Assembly: GCF_030362815.1 (NCBI RefSeq)
Contig: NZ_JAUCGR010000002.1
Location: forward strand, 186,001 to 250,000
Source of the DNA: Cellulomonas edaphi
Lineage (GTDB): Bacteria; Actinomycetota; Actinomycetes; Actinomycetales; Cellulomonadaceae
Length of the DNA: 64,000 nucleotides
Direction of reading: 5' to 3'
In this document: positions 1-11,111 of the stretch, in pieces
Layout of the letters: each line of letters begins with the position of its first letter
Numbering within the stretch: the first letter of the stretch is position 1
The notes under the pieces: generated by a model
Seen by the model: only the letters and a program-made list of their open reading frames with translations
What the model was told of the DNA's origin: nothing
The model's database searches: none
Program-made: the position numbers and the translations under genes

Positions 1-22
1 CTCCGGCTGGCATGCTGGACGC

Positions 23-967
23 ATGACTGACGAGCCGTCGCCGATCACGGTCCCGCAGGGCATCCCGGCGCTCGACGCCGAGACCGAGGCGCCGCGCCTG
101 CACCCGGCTCAGGTGCTGATCATCACCGGCATGTCCGGAGCGGGCCGCTCCCGGGCCGCGGCGGTGCTCGAGGACCTCGACTGGTACGTGGTCGACAACC
201 TCCCGGCCCAGATGCTCACGCACCTCGTGGGCATGCTGACGACAGGCCCCCACGAGACGCGTGCGCAGCGCGTCGCGGCCGTCATCGACGTGCGCGGCCG
301 CGGCTTCTTCCGCGACCTGGCCCAGGTGCTCGGTGGACTCCGCGAGGCGGGGCTCGAGTACGGGATCCTGTTCCTCGACGCCTCGGACGAGGTCCTGGTG
401 CGGCGCTTCGAGCAGGTGCGCAGGCCTCACCCGCTGCAGGGCAACGGGCGCATCCTCGACGGCATCGCCGAGGAGCGCGCGGTCCTCGCGGACATCCGCG
501 AGCGGGCCGACACCGTCATCGACACCTCGGAGCTCAACGTCCATGACCTCGCGCGCGAGGTCCGCGCGGCGGTGGCGGGGGACACCGAGGACGTGCTGCG
601 CATCAACGTGCTGTCCTTCGGCTTCAAGTACGGCATCCCGCTGGATGCCGACCACGTGGTCGACATGCGCTTCCTGGCCAACCCGTACTGGATCACCGAG
701 CTGAGGCACCTGACGGGCCGGGACGCTCCCGTGCGCGACTACGTGCTGGGACTGCCGGGGGCGACCACGTTCATCGAGCGGTACGTGGACGCGCTCGAGC
801 CGGTGCTCGCCGGCTACCTCAACGAGGAGAAGCGGTACGTGACCATCGCGGTCGGGTGCACCGGCGGCAAGCACCGCAGCGTCGCGGTCAGCGAGGCGAT
901 CGGCGCCCGGCTGCGGGCCGCCGGGCACCGCGTCACGGTCGCCGCCCGCGATCTCGGCAAGGAATGA
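23..967 (+). CDS. rapZ: RapZ-family nucleotide-binding protein (RNase adapter)
   Basis: A 314-residue P-loop protein of the RapZ/YvcJ family. A Walker A motif, GMSGAGRS, lies near residue 36, followed by the family's conserved DNLP. The C-terminal half has the usual SFGFKYG and the closing GCTGGKHRSV motif. In E. coli RapZ guides RNase E to GlmZ and senses amino-sugar levels; in Gram-positives the role is less clear, so the regulatory target here is unknown. The ATG lies 22 bases into the window, so its promoter is not visible. Its TGA overlaps the yvcK ATG, giving the conserved rapZ-yvcK-whiA order of Gram-positive genomes. Confidence 0.95.
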   Translation: MTDEPSPITVPQGIPALDAETEAPRLHPAQVLIITGMSGAGRSRAAAVLEDLDWYVVDNLPAQMLTHLVGMLTTGPHETRAQRVAAVIDVRGRGFFRDLAQVLGGLREAGLEYGILFLDASDEVLVRRFEQVRRPHPLQGNGRILDGIAEERAVLADIRERADTVIDTSELNVHDLAREVRAAVAGDTEDVLRINVLSFGFKYGIPLDADHVVDMRFLANPYWITELRHLTGRDAPVRDYVLGLPGATTFIERYVDALEPVLAGYLNEEKRYVTIAVGCTGGKHRSVAVSEAIGARLRAAGHRVTVAARDLGKE

Positions 968-1959
968 GGGCGACCCCGGCGACGGGCCGGACGAGCGGAG
1001 GCGGTCCCGCGTTCGTCGCCCTCGGTGGCGGGCACGGCCTGTCCGCGAGCCTGTCGGCGCTGCGCCTCATGAGCGACCGCATCACGGCCGTCGTGACGGT
1101 GGCCGACGACGGCGGCTCGTCGGGGCGGCTGCGCGACGAGCTGGGCGTGCTGCCTCCGGGGGACCTGCGGATGGCGCTGGCCGCGTTGTGCGACGACTCC
1201 GACTGGGGCCGGACCTGGCGCGACGTGCTCCAGCACCGCTTCTCCTCCGCGGGAGACCTGGACCGGCACGCCGTCGGCAACCTGCTCATCGTGGCGCTGT
1301 GGGAGCTGCTGGGGGATCCCGTGGGCGGCTTGGACTGGGTCGGGCGGCTGCTCGGTGCACGGGGCCGGGTGCTGCCGATGGCCGACGTGCCGCTGTCGAT
1401 CGAGGCCGACGTGCGCCGCGAGGACGGCTCGGTCGTGGTCGTCCGGGGGCAGACGTCGGTCGCGCAGACGGCCGACCTGATCGAGCAGGTGCGGCTGGTG
1501 CCCGCCGATCCACCCGCCTGCGCCGAGGCGGTGGCAGCGATCGATGCCGCCGACTGGGTGGTTCTGGGTCCGGGCTCCTGGTACACCTCCGTGCTGCCGC
1601 ACCTGCTGGTGCCCGAGCTGCGCGCGGCGCTCGGCCGCACCTCGGCCAAGACCATCGTCACGCTCAACCTCGAGCCCGAGGAGCACGGCGAGACCGCGGG
1701 GATGAGGGCAGAGGATCACCTCGAGGTGCTGCACGCCCACGCCCCTGACCTGAGCATCCACGCCGTGGTGGCCGATCCGGGGGCGGTCGAGGACATCGAG
1801 ACGCTGGCCGACTGGTGCCACGCGCGCGGCGCCCGGCTCCTGCTGCGGCAGGTCAGCCGCGGTGACGGATCCGCGCAGCACGACCCGCTGCGGCTCGCTG
1901 CCGCGTTCCGTGACGTGGTCGAGTCCACCTGGGGTGACGTCGGTCGTCGGCGCCCCTGA
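964..1959 (+). CDS. yvcK: YvcK/CofD-family protein (gluconeogenesis and cell-shape factor)
   Basis: A 331-residue member of the CofD/YvcK family. The glycine-rich [15 protein letters not shown] near the N-terminus is the nucleotide-sugar binding loop, followed by [16 protein letters not shown]. YvcK binds UDP-sugars and is needed for growth on gluconeogenic carbon and for normal wall synthesis in Bacillus and mycobacteria. I chose the ATG at 964 because it gives an ATGA overlap with rapZ and places the conserved loop about 20 residues in; an upstream ATG at 856 lies inside rapZ and adds only low-complexity Arg-rich sequence. It is translationally coupled to rapZ. Confidence 0.95.
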   Translation: MRATPATGRTSGGGPAFVALGGGHGLSASLSALRLMSDRITAVVTVADDGGSSGRLRDELGVLPPGDLRMALAALCDDSDWGRTWRDVLQHRFSSAGDLDRHAVGNLLIVALWELLGDPVGGLDWVGRLLGARGRVLPMADVPLSIEADVRREDGSVVVVRGQTSVAQTADLIEQVRLVPADPPACAEAVAAIDAADWVVLGPGSWYTSVLPHLLVPELRAALGRTSAKTIVTLNLEPEEHGETAGMRAEDHLEVLHAHAPDLSIHAVVADPGAVEDIETLADWCHARGARLLLRQVSRGDGSAQHDPLRLAAAFRDVVESTWGDVGRRRP

Positions 1960-1999
1960 CCGTCCCCAGTGCGACGGTCGTGATGGCAGGATGACGCCC

Positions 2000-2980
2000 A
2001 TGGCGTTGACGGCACAGGTGAAGGACGAGCTCGCGCGTCTGAAGGTGGACAAGACGTCAGCACGCAAGGCGGAGGTCTCCGCGACCCTGAGGTTCGCCGG
2101 CGGTCTGCACATCATCTCGGGGCGCATCGTGGTCGAGGCCGAGCTCGACACGGCCATCGCGGCGCGGCGGCTCCGGCAGGCGATCTTCGAGGTCTACGGG
2201 CACGAGAGCGAGATCGTCGTCGTCTCCGGCGGCGGGCTGCGCCGCGGCAGCCACTACGTGGTGCGGGTGGTCAAGGACGGCGAGTCGCTCGCTCGCCAGA
2301 CCGGCCTGCTCGACAACCGTGGGCGGCCTGTCCGTGGCCTGCCGCCCCAGGTGGTGTCCGGCGGGGTGGGGGAGGCCGAGGCCGCCTGGCGCGGCGCGTT
2401 CCTCGCGCACGGCTCGCTCACCGAGCCGGGGCGCTCGTCGTCGCTCGAGGTCACATGCCCGGGCCCCGAGGCCGCGCTCGCGCTCGTCGGCGCCGCACGC
2501 CGGATGGGCATCGCCACCAAGGCGCGCGAGGTGCGCGGCGTCGACCGCGTCGTCATCCGCGACGGCGACGCGATCAGCGCCATGCTGACCCGGCTGGGCG
2601 CCCACGACACCACGCTGGTGTGGGAGGAGCGCCGCGTGCGGCGCGAGGTGCGCGGCACCGCCAACCGGCTGGCCAACTTCGACGACGCCAACCTCCGGCG
2701 CTCCGCGCGCGCCGCCGTGGCGGCGGGCGCGCGCGTCGAGCGCGCGTTCGAGATCCTGGCCGACGAGCTCCCCGAGCACCTGCGCGAGGCGGGGGAGCTG
2801 CGCCTCGCGCACAAGGAGGCCTCGCTCGAGGAGCTGGGCAAGCTCGCCGACCCGCCGCTGACCAAGGACGCGGTCGCGGGCCGGATCCGTCGCCTGCTCG
2901 CCACCGCGGACAAGCGAGCCGCGGAGCTGGGCATCCCGGACACCGAGGCCGGGCTCAGCCCCGACCTGCTTGACCTCTGA
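2000..2980 (+). CDS. whiA: WhiA sporulation/cell-division regulator
   Basis: A 326-residue WhiA. It starts with the family signature [14 protein letters not shown], then a degenerate LAGLIDADG homing-endonuclease-like domain (about residues 20-210) and a C-terminal helix-turn-helix ([22 protein letters not shown]). In Streptomyces WhiA acts with WhiB to switch on division genes; in non-sporulating relatives it is still kept next to yvcK. The ATG at 2000 fits the family N-terminus better than the in-frame ATG at 1991. No Shine-Dalgarno is visible, but CAGGAT (1987-1992) lies 7 bases upstream of the ATG, so the gene may also have a leaderless transcript. Confidence 0.95.
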   Translation: MALTAQVKDELARLKVDKTSARKAEVSATLRFAGGLHIISGRIVVEAELDTAIAARRLRQAIFEVYGHESEIVVVSGGGLRRGSHYVVRVVKDGESLARQTGLLDNRGRPVRGLPPQVVSGGVGEAEAAWRGAFLAHGSLTEPGRSSSLEVTCPGPEAALALVGAARRMGIATKAREVRGVDRVVIRDGDAISAMLTRLGAHDTTLVWEERRVRREVRGTANRLANFDDANLRRSARAAVAAGARVERAFEILADELPEHLREAGELRLAHKEASLEELGKLADPPLTKDAVAGRIRRLLATADKRAAELGIPDTEAGLSPDLLDL

Positions 2981-3033
2981 CGGACGAGCGCTTGCCCGCG
3001 GTGTCCCACCCACCGGACGGAGTGCCCGTGTAG

Positions 3034-4224
<1,191 letters not shown>

Positions 4225-4249
4225 CCTTCGCCTGATCAAGCACGGATAT

Positions 4250-4294
4250 GCGTCCGCGTGCGCCCCGGCCACCGGCCCCGGCGCACGCGGACGC
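4250..4294. terminator. Strong hairpin between gap and pgk
   Basis: A perfect 15-base-pair GC-rich stem (4250-4264 with 4280-4294) and a 15-base loop that can itself pair partly. No T-run follows. It could end part of the gap transcripts or protect a processed gap mRNA, which would let gap be expressed above pgk-tpiA. The structure is read from the sequence; the role is inferred. Confidence 0.7.
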
Positions 4295-4341
4295 TGTCGT
4301 GTGAGCCCTCTTCGTCAGCTCGAGAACACCGGTAGGAGACC

Positions 4342-5541
4342 ATGAAGACCATCGAGGACCTCGGCGACCTGCGCGGCAAGCGCGTGCTCGTCCGCTCCGA
4401 CTTCAACGTGCCGCTGGACGGCACCACCATCACCGACGACGGCCGCGTCCGTGCGGCGCTGCCGACGCTGCAGGCTCTGCTCGCCGCCGGCGCCCGCGTC
4501 GTCGTGACCGCCCACCTCGGCCGTCCGAAGGGCGCGCCCGAGGACAAGTACTCGCTCGCGCCCGTCGCCGCGCGCCTGGGCGAGCTGCTGGGCCAGGACG
4601 TCGCGCTCGCGAAGGACACCGTCGGCGAGTCCGCCAAGGCCACCGTCGCCGCGCTGCAGGACGGCCAGATCGCCCTGCTCGAGAACATCCGGTTCGACCC
4701 GCGCGAGACGAGCAAGGACGACGCGGAGCGCGCGTCGCTCGCGGCGGACCTCGCCGAGCTCGCGGACGTCTTCGTCTCGGACGGGTTCGGTGTCGTGCAC
4801 CGCAAGCAGGCGTCGGTCTACGACGCCGCGCTCGTGCTGCCCCACGCGGTCGGCAAGCTGGTGCTCAACGAGGTCGAGTCGCTGAAGAAGGCGACCGAGA
4901 ACCCCGAGCGGCCGTACGTCGTGGTGCTGGGTGGCTCCAAGGTGTCCGACAAGCTGGGTGTCATCGCCAACCTGCTGACGAAGGCCGACCGCCTCGTCAT
5001 CGGCGGCGGCATGCTGTTCACGTTCCTGGCCGCCAAGGGGTACTCGGTCGGCAACTCGCTGCTCGAGGCCGACCAGATCGAGACGGTCAAGGGCTACCTC
5101 GCGCAGGCGGAGGAGGCCGGCGTCGAGATCGTGCTGCCGGTCGACATCACGGTCGCCGACGAGTTCAAGGCCGACTCGCCCGCCTCCGTGGTGGCCGCGG
5201 ACGCGATCCCCGACGGCAAGATCGGCCTCGACATCGGCCCCGAGTCGGCGCAGCTCTTCGCGAGCAAGATCACCGACGCCAAGACCGTCGTCTGGAACGG
5301 CCCCGCCGGCGTCTTCGAGTTCGACGCGTTCGCGGGCGGGACCAAGGCCGTCGCGCAGGCGCTCATCGACGCCGGCGCGAACGGTGGCTTCACCATCGTC
5401 GGCGGGGGCGACTCGGCAGCAGCCGTGCGCATCCTCGGTTTCGACGAGGCCAAGTTCGGCCACATCTCCACCGGCGGCGGCGCCAGCCTGGAGTTCCTCG
5501 AGGGCAAGACCCTGCCCGGCATCGCAGTTCTGGAGGACTGA
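4342..5541 (+). CDS. pgk: Phosphoglycerate kinase
   Basis: A 399-residue phosphoglycerate kinase, making ATP from 1,3-bisphosphoglycerate. The N-terminal signature [13 protein letters not shown] is at about residues 15-27, with the substrate-binding segment AHLGRPKG further on and the nucleotide-binding GGGDSAAAV near the C-terminus. The length is normal for the family. The ATG is preceded by TAGGAGAC (a Shine-Dalgarno about 6 bases upstream). It follows gap after the 4250-4294 hairpin and is 2 bases from tpiA, with which it is surely co-transcribed. Confidence 0.97.
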   Translation: MKTIEDLGDLRGKRVLVRSDFNVPLDGTTITDDGRVRAALPTLQALLAAGARVVVTAHLGRPKGAPEDKYSLAPVAARLGELLGQDVALAKDTVGESAKATVAALQDGQIALLENIRFDPRETSKDDAERASLAADLAELADVFVSDGFGVVHRKQASVYDAALVLPHAVGKLVLNEVESLKKATENPERPYVVVLGGSKVSDKLGVIANLLTKADRLVIGGGMLFTFLAAKGYSVGNSLLEADQIETVKGYLAQAEEAGVEIVLPVDITVADEFKADSPASVVAADAIPDGKIGLDIGPESAQLFASKITDAKTVVWNGPAGVFEFDAFAGGTKAVAQALIDAGANGGFTIVGGGDSAAAVRILGFDEAKFGHISTGGGASLEFLEGKTLPGIAVLED

Positions 5542-5543
5542 AC

Positions 5544-6338
5544 GTGAGCACCCGTACCCCGCTGATGGCGGGCAACTGGAAGATGAACCTGGATCACCAG
5601 CAGGCGATCCAGACCCTGCAGAAGCTGGCCTGGACGCTCAAGGACGCGAAGCACGACTTCTCGGCCGTCGAGGTCGCGGTGCTGCCGCCGTTCACGGACC
5701 TGCGCAGCGTGCAGACCCTCGTGGACGCCGACAAGCTCGAGATCGTCTACGGCGCGCAGGACGTGTCGGCGTTCACCTCGGGCGCGTACACGGGTGAGAT
5801 CTCGCCCGTGTTCCTGGCCAAGCTGGGCGTCACGTACGTCGCGATCGGTCACTCCGAGCGCCGCGAGCACCACAACGAGTCGGACAGGCTGGTCAACGCG
5901 AAGATCAAGTCCGCGCTGGGCGCCGGCGTGATCCCGATCCTGTGCGTCGGCGAGGACATCGACACGCGCCGCGCGGCCGCGCACGTGCAGCACACGCTGC
6001 TCCAGCTGGAGGGCGCGCTCGAGGACATCTCGGCCGAGCAGGCCAAGACCATCGTCGTCGCCTACGAGCCCGTCTGGGCCATCGGCACCGGCGAGACCGC
6101 GACCCCGGAGGACGCGCAGGAGATGGCCGAGGCCATCCGCGGGCGGCTCGCCGAGCTGTACGACCGGGACACCGCCGACGCGGTCCGTGTCCTGTACGGC
6201 GGCTCGGTGAAGTCCTCGAACGTCGCGTCGATCATGGCGAAGCCGGACGTGGACGGCGCGCTGGTGGGCGGAGCGAGCCTCGACCCCGAGGAGTTCGCCA
6301 AGATCGCGCGCTACCAGTCGCACGCCGTGGGTCTCTGA
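5544..6338 (+). CDS. tpiA: Triose-phosphate isomerase
   Basis: A 264-residue triosephosphate isomerase that interconverts dihydroxyacetone phosphate and glyceraldehyde-3-phosphate. Visible landmarks are GNWKMN at the N-terminus (substrate lysine), the catalytic histidine in IGHSERR, the catalytic glutamate in [12 protein letters not shown], and the phosphate-gripping YGGSVK. The GTG start follows GGAGG in the 3' end of pgk. A hairpin just downstream probably ends the gap-pgk-tpiA unit. Confidence 0.97.
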   Translation: MSTRTPLMAGNWKMNLDHQQAIQTLQKLAWTLKDAKHDFSAVEVAVLPPFTDLRSVQTLVDADKLEIVYGAQDVSAFTSGAYTGEISPVFLAKLGVTYVAIGHSERREHHNESDRLVNAKIKSALGAGVIPILCVGEDIDTRRAAAHVQHTLLQLEGALEDISAEQAKTIVVAYEPVWAIGTGETATPEDAQEMAEAIRGRLAELYDRDTADAVRVLYGGSVKSSNVASIMAKPDVDGALVGGASLDPEEFAKIARYQSHAVGL

Positions 6339-6359
6339 CCGACGAGCAGCGTCCGGCGC

Positions 6360-6393
6360 GGTCCGGCGTCACCCGAAGTGGGGGCGCCGGACC
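6360..6393. terminator. Hairpin after tpiA
   Basis: A 9-base-pair GC stem (6360-6368 with 6385-6393), extended inward by several more partly matched pairs. It lies 22 bases after the tpiA stop and before the secG leader. There is no clear T-tract, as is common for actinobacterial terminators. Confidence 0.55.
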
Positions 6394-6539
6394 CGCCGGT
6401 GGTGGACGATGTGGATTCTTTGCCCTCTCGTCGCCTACCCTGAACCCGCTCCACCACATGCAGGGCCCTGCAACGCCGAAGCAAACGTCGCCGTCCCGTC
6501 GGACCGGTGACACCCGCACCAGTGAGGAACTGACCCGCC

Positions 6540-6782
6540 GTGACCGCCTTGAAGATCTCGCTGCAGGTGCTCCTGGTGCTGACCAGCCTGCTGCTCATCC
6601 CGCTCGTCCTGCTGCACAAGGGCAAGGGCGGCGGCCTCTCGGACATGTTCGGCGGTGGCATCTCCAGCAGCGCCGGCAGCTCGGGCGTCGCTGAGCGCAA
6701 CCTCAACCGCATCACGGTCGGCACCGCGCTGGCCTGGGGCGCGGTCATCATCCTGCTCGGGCTCGTCGAGACCACGGTCTGA
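6540..6782 (+). CDS. secG: SecG preprotein translocase subunit
   Basis: An 80-residue SecG, the small non-essential subunit of the SecYEG translocon. It has two membrane segments (about residues 5-25 and 57-77) flanking the family loop HKGKGGGLSDMFGGG. The GTG start has a modest GAGGAAC about 13 bases upstream. Its position between tpiA and rbpA matches the usual actinobacterial order gap-pgk-tpiA-secG. Confidence 0.95.
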   Translation: MTALKISLQVLLVLTSLLLIPLVLLHKGKGGGLSDMFGGGISSSAGSSGVAERNLNRITVGTALAWGAVIILLGLVETTV

Positions 6783-6791
6783 GGCCCGGCG

Positions 6792-7139
6792 ATGGCGAGC
6801 GGGAGTGCGATCAGGGGATCTCGCGTCGGTGCTGGCCCCATGGGCGAGGCCGAGCGGGGCGACGCGGCCCCACGCATCTGGATCTCGTACTGGTGCGCCA
6901 ACGGCCACGAGACGCGACCCAGCTTCGCGGAAGAGGCGGCCGACGAGGCGCCCACGACCTGGGACTGCCCGCGGTGCGGCTATCCCGCGGGGCAGGACCA
7001 GGCGAACCCGCCGTCGCCGTCGCGCAACGAGCCGTACAAGACGCACCTCGCCTACGTGAAGGAGCGCCGCTCGGAGGAGGACGGCCAGGCGATCCTCGAC
7101 GAGGCCCTCGAGTCGCTTCGGGCGCGCCGCGGCCGCTGA
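6792..7139 (+). CDS. rbpA: RbpA, RNA polymerase-binding protein
   Basis: A 115-residue RbpA, an actinobacterium-specific activator that binds RNA polymerase and the group 1/2 sigma factors and stabilises the open complex. The N-terminal ASGSAIRGSRVGAGPMGEAE is almost invariant in the family. The zinc-binding core keeps a cysteine and histidine in WCANGHE and the pair in CPRCGYP. The sigma-interacting C-terminal helix ends with EALESLRARR. The ATG is 10 bases after the secG stop, so the two genes are probably co-transcribed. A strong hairpin follows. Confidence 0.96.
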   Translation: MASGSAIRGSRVGAGPMGEAERGDAAPRIWISYWCANGHETRPSFAEEAADEAPTTWDCPRCGYPAGQDQANPPSPSRNEPYKTHLAYVKERRSEEDGQAILDEALESLRARRGR

Positions 7140-7156
7140 GCGACCAACGAACGACG

Positions 7157-7190
7157 CGAGGGGCGGTCCCGATGACGGGACCGCCCCTCG
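7157..7190. terminator. Bidirectional terminator between rbpA and the O-methyltransferase gene
   Basis: A perfect 15-base-pair stem (7157-7171 with 7176-7190) with a 4-base loop, placed between converging genes. The symmetry and position fit a terminator that serves both strands. Confidence 0.85.
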
Positions 7191-7205
7191 TTCGTGCGTG
7201 CGGGG

Positions 7206-7865
7206 TCAGGGCAGGACGCGCAGCAGGGCGAACCCGTCGTGGCCCTTGGACCCGACCGTCTGCACGACCGTGGCGTCGAGGCGCGGATGGTCGACGAGGA
7301 GGTCGACCATGCGCCGAACGCCCTGCACGCGGGCGTCGGGGTGGTCGGCGTCGACGACCCCGCCGGCGCGCACCACGTTGTCGACGACGATGACCGTCCC
7401 CGGGCGCGACAGCGCGAGCGACTGCTCCGTGTACCGCGCGAGAGACTCCTTGTCGGCGTCGATGAACACCAGGTCGAACGGCTCGGTCCCGTCGCCGATC
7501 AGCCGGTCCAGCGTGTCGGCCGCGGGACCGACGACGACCTCGACCACGTCGCCGACGCCCGCCTGCTCGAGGCTGTCGCGCGCCACCGCGGCGTGCGCAG
7601 GGTCGATCTCGAGCGTCACGAGCCGGCCCTCCGGCGGCAGCGCGCGAGCGAGCCACAGGGTGCTGTAGCCGCCCAGCGTGCCGATCTCGAGGATCCGGTG
7701 GGCACCGGCGATCTGCGCGAGGAGATGGAGCAGCTTGCCTTGGTTCGGTGCGACCGCGATGTCCGGCAACCCGGCCTCGACGGCCGCGTGGCGCGTGCTG
7801 AGGAGTCCAGCGTCCTCGGGCACGAGCGCGCCGAAGTAGCCGTCGACCTCGTCGTAGAGCGTCAT
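7206..7865 (-). CDS. Class I SAM-dependent O-methyltransferase
   Basis: A 219-residue methyltransferase of the caffeoyl-CoA/catechol O-methyltransferase family (Methyltransf_3). The SAM-binding motif I is ILEIGTLGGYSTLWLA; the metal-binding acidic loop is VFIDADKE, with VVDNVVRAGGV after it. These enzymes methylate small hydroxylated aromatics; the substrate here is unknown. The ATG at 7865 overlaps the pgl stop by 4 bases (ATGA), so it is translationally coupled to the pentose-phosphate operon and is its last gene. Confidence 0.88.
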   Translation of the reverse strand: MTLYDEVDGYFGALVPEDAGLLSTRHAAVEAGLPDIAVAPNQGKLLHLLAQIAGAHRILEIGTLGGYSTLWLARALPPEGRLVTLEIDPAHAAVARDSLEQAGVGDVVEVVVGPAADTLDRLIGDGTEPFDLVFIDADKESLARYTEQSLALSRPGTVIVVDNVVRAGGVVDADHPDARVQGVRRMVDLLVDHPRLDATVVQTVGSKGHDGFALLRVLP

Positions 7866-8659
7866 CGGGAGCCGTCGGCGTTGTCGGCACTGTCGGCGCT
7901 GCCGGCGCTGCCGGCGTTCCCCGCGGCGGCGGCGTCCAGGAGCCAGAGCGTCCTCTCGATGCCCACCGCGCCCGCGGCGGGCGTCGTCTCCACCGGGGCG
8001 GAGGCCAGGGCCGAGGCGACCGCCTCGGCCTTCTCGGCACCGGCGGCGACCACCCAGACCTCGCGCGCGCCGCGGATCGCCTCGAACGTGAGCGAGACGC
8101 GCAGCGGGGGAGGCTTGGGGGAGTCGTGCACCCCCGTCGTGGAGCGACCGGCCGCCTCGAGGGCCTCGTGGCCCGGGAAGAGCGAGGCGACGTGGCCGTC
8201 GGGGCCCATCCCGAGCATCAGCACGTCGAACGCGGGCGACGGGCCGGTGTTCCCGGTGGCGGCGGCGAGTGCCACCGCGTACTCGTCGGCCGCCGCCTCG
8301 GGGGTCGGGACGTAGTCGCTGAGCGCGGGCACGGCGTGCACGTTCTCGGGCGGGAGCGCGTCGCCGAGTGCGTCGAGCAGGGCGTCCCGGGCCTGCGTCT
8401 CGTTGCGGTCGGGGTGACCGTCGGGCAGGAAGCGCTCGTCGCCCCACCACAGGTGCACGCCGGACCAGTCGACCGCGTCGCGCACCGGGTTCGCCGCGAC
8501 GGCGGCGAGCGTCTTGATGCCCACCGTCCCGCCCGTGAGCACCAGGTGGACGGGGGCGCGGTGCGACTGGACGTCCACCAGATGGGTGAGCAGACGCGCC
8601 GCCGTGGCCTCCGCCAGCAGCGTCGCATCGGGGTGGACGACGACGTCGCGCGCGCTCAC
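7862..8659 (-). CDS. pgl: 6-phosphogluconolactonase
   Basis: A 265-residue 6-phosphogluconolactonase of the DevB/SOL type, which hydrolyses 6-phosphogluconolactone after zwf. Family landmarks are LTGGT near residue 39, WWGDERFLP and LGMGPDGHVASLFPGH. The GTG at 8659 overlaps the opcA stop (GTGA). The last 20 or so residues form a low-complexity Ala/Gly/Ser/Asp tail (AGNAGSAGSADSADNADG) coded by imperfect 9-base repeats at about 7871-7925; this tail is unlikely to be part of the folded enzyme and may be a recent expansion. Confidence 0.94.
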   Translation of the reverse strand: MSARDVVVHPDATLLAEATAARLLTHLVDVQSHRAPVHLVLTGGTVGIKTLAAVAANPVRDAVDWSGVHLWWGDERFLPDGHPDRNETQARDALLDALGDALPPENVHAVPALSDYVPTPEAAADEYAVALAAATGNTGPSPAFDVLMLGMGPDGHVASLFPGHEALEAAGRSTTGVHDSPKPPPLRVSLTFEAIRGAREVWVVAAGAEKAEAVASALASAPVETTPAAGAVGIERTLWLLDAAAAGNAGSAGSADSADNADGSR

Positions 8660-9573
8660 TCGCCCACCTTGGCCAGGCCCTTGACGAGCACCTCGCCGTA
8701 CACGTCGTCGGCGTCCAGGCGGCGCAACTCCTCCGCGAGGCACTCGCGCAGCTGGCGGATGGGCAGCGCGATGCGGTGCTCGGGCTGGTCGGGCTGGCGC
8801 AAGGCGGCGGTCTTGCCGTCCGGCCGGTCCAGGACGATGTCGCCCGAGGCGCGCTCGAGGCGCACCTGCGTGATGGCGGGAGCGTCCTTGAAACGCTGGA
8901 TCTCGACCGGGCACTTGAGCGAGTACGCGAGCCACGCGGCCATGAGGTCGACCGACGAGTGCCTGCTCTCGCCCACCACGACCGCCTTGCGCACCGGCTC
9001 GTACGGAGGCTGGTCCAACGTGGCGGCGATCAGGCCGCGCCAGAGCGTCGCGCGGGCCCAGGCGAGGTCGGTGTCCCCGTCCTTGTAGGCGTCCCGCAGC
9101 CTCTGCAGGCCCGCGGTCGGTCGAGCGACCTGCGAGGTGTCCGTGATGCGCCGCTGCGCCATGCGTCCCAGCGGGTGCTCGGACGGGTTGTCCGGGAACT
9201 CGTAGGGCCACCAGGTCACGATGGGCGCGTCGGGCAGCATGAGCGGCATCACGAGCGTGTCCAGGTGCGAGTCGAGCGCGCCCGAGGGCCGCAGCACGAT
9301 GACCTCGCTGGCCCCGGCGTCGCCGCCGAGCCGGATCTGCGCGTCGAGGTTGGACGAGCGCTGCTTGGTGTCCTTCGCGATCACGATGACGCGGCACGGG
9401 TGCTCGCGGCTCGCGTCGTTGGCCGCGTCGATCGACTCGTCCGGGTCGTGGCCGGCCGTGTCGATGATGAGCGTGAGCACCCGGCCCAGGGCGATGGCAC
9501 CGCCCTCGTCGCGCTCCTTGAGCAGGCGACCGTTGATGGCCCGGGTGGTCGTCTCGGGCATGTCGATGATCAA
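8656..9573 (-). CDS. opcA: OpcA, glucose-6-phosphate dehydrogenase assembly protein
   Basis: A 305-residue OpcA, which in cyanobacteria and actinobacteria promotes assembly and activity of glucose-6-phosphate dehydrogenase. Conserved blocks include HPCRVIVI, WWPYEFPDNPSEHPLG and VVVGESRHSSVDLMAAWLAY. I place the start at a TTG (9573) rather than the ATG at 9561: the TTG sits 5 bases after GGAGG and forms a TTGA overlap with the zwf stop, as the other genes of this operon do. The protein would then begin [10 protein letters not shown]. Confidence 0.92.
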   Translation of the reverse strand: MIIDMPETTTRAINGRLLKERDEGGAIALGRVLTLIIDTAGHDPDESIDAANDASREHPCRVIVIAKDTKQRSSNLDAQIRLGGDAGASEVIVLRPSGALDSHLDTLVMPLMLPDAPIVTWWPYEFPDNPSEHPLGRMAQRRITDTSQVARPTAGLQRLRDAYKDGDTDLAWARATLWRGLIAATLDQPPYEPVRKAVVVGESRHSSVDLMAAWLAYSLKCPVEIQRFKDAPAITQVRLERASGDIVLDRPDGKTAALRQPDQPEHRIALPIRQLRECLAEELRRLDADDVYGEVLVKGLAKVGE

Positions 9574-11111
9574 GGTCGCCTCCAGGTGCGCCCGTCGCGC
9601 GCCATCATCTCGTCGGCCGAAGCGGGGCCCCAGGTCCCCGAGCGGTACTGGTCCGGCTTGCCCTTGGACGCCCAGTACTGGGTGATCGGGTCGAGCACCT
9701 TCCAGGACAGCTCGACCTCCTCGCTCTGCGGGAAGAGCGGCGGGTCGCCCAGCAGGACGTCGAGGATCAGGCGCTCGTACGCCTCGGGGGACGACTCGGT
9801 GAACGCGTGGCCGTAGCCGAAGTCCATCGTGACGTCCCGCACCTCCATCGCCGTCCCGGGGACCTTGGCGCCGAACCGCAGCGTCACGCCCTCGTCCGGC
9901 TGCACGCGGATGACGAGCGCGTTCTTGCCCAGCTCCTCGGTGGCCGTCGCCTCGAACGGCAGGTGCGGCGCCTTCTTGAACACGACCGCGATCTCGGTGA
10001 CGCGGCGCCCGAGACGCTTGCCCGTGCGCAGGTAGAACGGCACGCCCGCCCAGCGCCGCGTGTCGATGTCGACGCGGATCGCGGCGAACGTCTCGGTGGT
10101 GGAGTTGGGGTTGAACCCCTCCTCTTCGAGGTAGCCGACCACCTTCTCGCCGCCCTGCCAGCCCGCAGCGTACTGCCCGCGCGCGGTGTGCCGGCCGATG
10201 TCTCGCGGCAGCCGGACGGCCGAGAGGACCTTGACCTTCTCGGCGCGCAGCCCGTCGGCGTCGAAGGAGACCGGCTCCTCCATCGCGGTCAGGGCGAGCA
10301 GCTGCAGCAGGTGGTTCTGGATGACGTCGCGTGCGGCGCCGATGCCGTCGTAGTACCCGGCGCGGCCGCCGATGCCGATGTCCTCGGCCATGGTGATCTG
10401 CACGTGGTCGACGTAGTTCGAGTTCCAGATGGGCTCGAACAGCTGGTTGGCGAAGCGCAGCGCCAGGAGGTTCTGGACCGTCTCCTTGCCCAGGTAGTGG
10501 TCGATCCGGAAGATGTCGTCCGGGTTGAAGACGCTCGAGACGATGTCCTGGAGCTCGCGCGCGCTGGCCAGGTCGTGGCCGAACGGCTTCTCGATGACCA
10601 CGCGACGCCACGTGCCCTCGGCGGGCTGCGAGAGGCCGGACCGCGCGAGCTGCTTGCACACCACGGGGAACGCGCTGGGCGGGATCGACAGGTAGAACGC
10701 GTGGTTGCCGCCGGTGCCGCGGTTCACGTCGAGCTCCTCGACGGTGTCACGCAGGCGGTCGAACGCGTCGTCGTCGTCGAAGGTGCCCTGGACGAAGCGG
10801 ATGCCCTCCGACATCTGGCGCCACGTCGCCTCCCGGAACGGGGTGCGTGCGTGCTCCCTGACCGCGTCGTGCACGATCTGCGCGAAGTCCTGGTCGGCCC
10901 AGTCGCGGCGGGCGAACCCGGTCAGCGCGAAGCCGGGGGGCAGCAGGCCGCGGTTGGTCAGGTCGTACACGGCGGGCATGAGCTTCTTGCGGGCGAGGTC
11001 TCCCGTCACCCCGAAGATCACCAGGCCGCACGGACCCGCGATGCGCGGCAGACGACGGTCGCGCGGGTCACGCAGCGGGTTGTTGCCCTCGGAGACCTTG
11101 GCGGGGCTCAC
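9570..11111 (-). CDS. zwf: Glucose-6-phosphate dehydrogenase
   Basis: A 513-residue glucose-6-phosphate dehydrogenase, the entry step of the oxidative pentose-phosphate pathway. The NADP-binding [16 protein letters not shown] is near residue 35, and the active-site signature RIDHYLGKE lies around residue 200. The GTG at 11111 gives a GTGA overlap with tal. The open frame continues far upstream through tal and tkt in the wrong frame and should not be read as one protein. It is coupled to opcA downstream. Confidence 0.96.
   Translation of the reverse strand: MSPAKVSEGNNPLRDPRDRRLPRIAGPCGLVIFGVTGDLARKKLMPAVYDLTNRGLLPPGFALTGFARRDWADQDFAQIVHDAVREHARTPFREATWRQMSEGIRFVQGTFDDDDAFDRLRDTVEELDVNRGTGGNHAFYLSIPPSAFPVVCKQLARSGLSQPAEGTWRRVVIEKPFGHDLASARELQDIVSSVFNPDDIFRIDHYLGKETVQNLLALRFANQLFEPIWNSNYVDHVQITMAEDIGIGGRAGYYDGIGAARDVIQNHLLQLLALTAMEEPVSFDADGLRAEKVKVLSAVRLPRDIGRHTARGQYAAGWQGGEKVVGYLEEEGFNPNSTTETFAAIRVDIDTRRWAGVPFYLRTGKRLGRRVTEIAVVFKKAPHLPFEATATEELGKNALVIRVQPDEGVTLRFGAKVPGTAMEVRDVTMDFGYGHAFTESSPEAYERLILDVLLGDPPLFPQSEEVELSWKVLDPITQYWASKGKPDQYRSGTWGPASADEMMARDGRTWRRP

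Noticed and set aside
814..2157. Long open frame on the minus strand opposite rapZ, yvcK and whiA
   Set aside because: A typical antisense frame of GC-rich coding DNA. It crosses three genes and has no recognisable motif or start signal.
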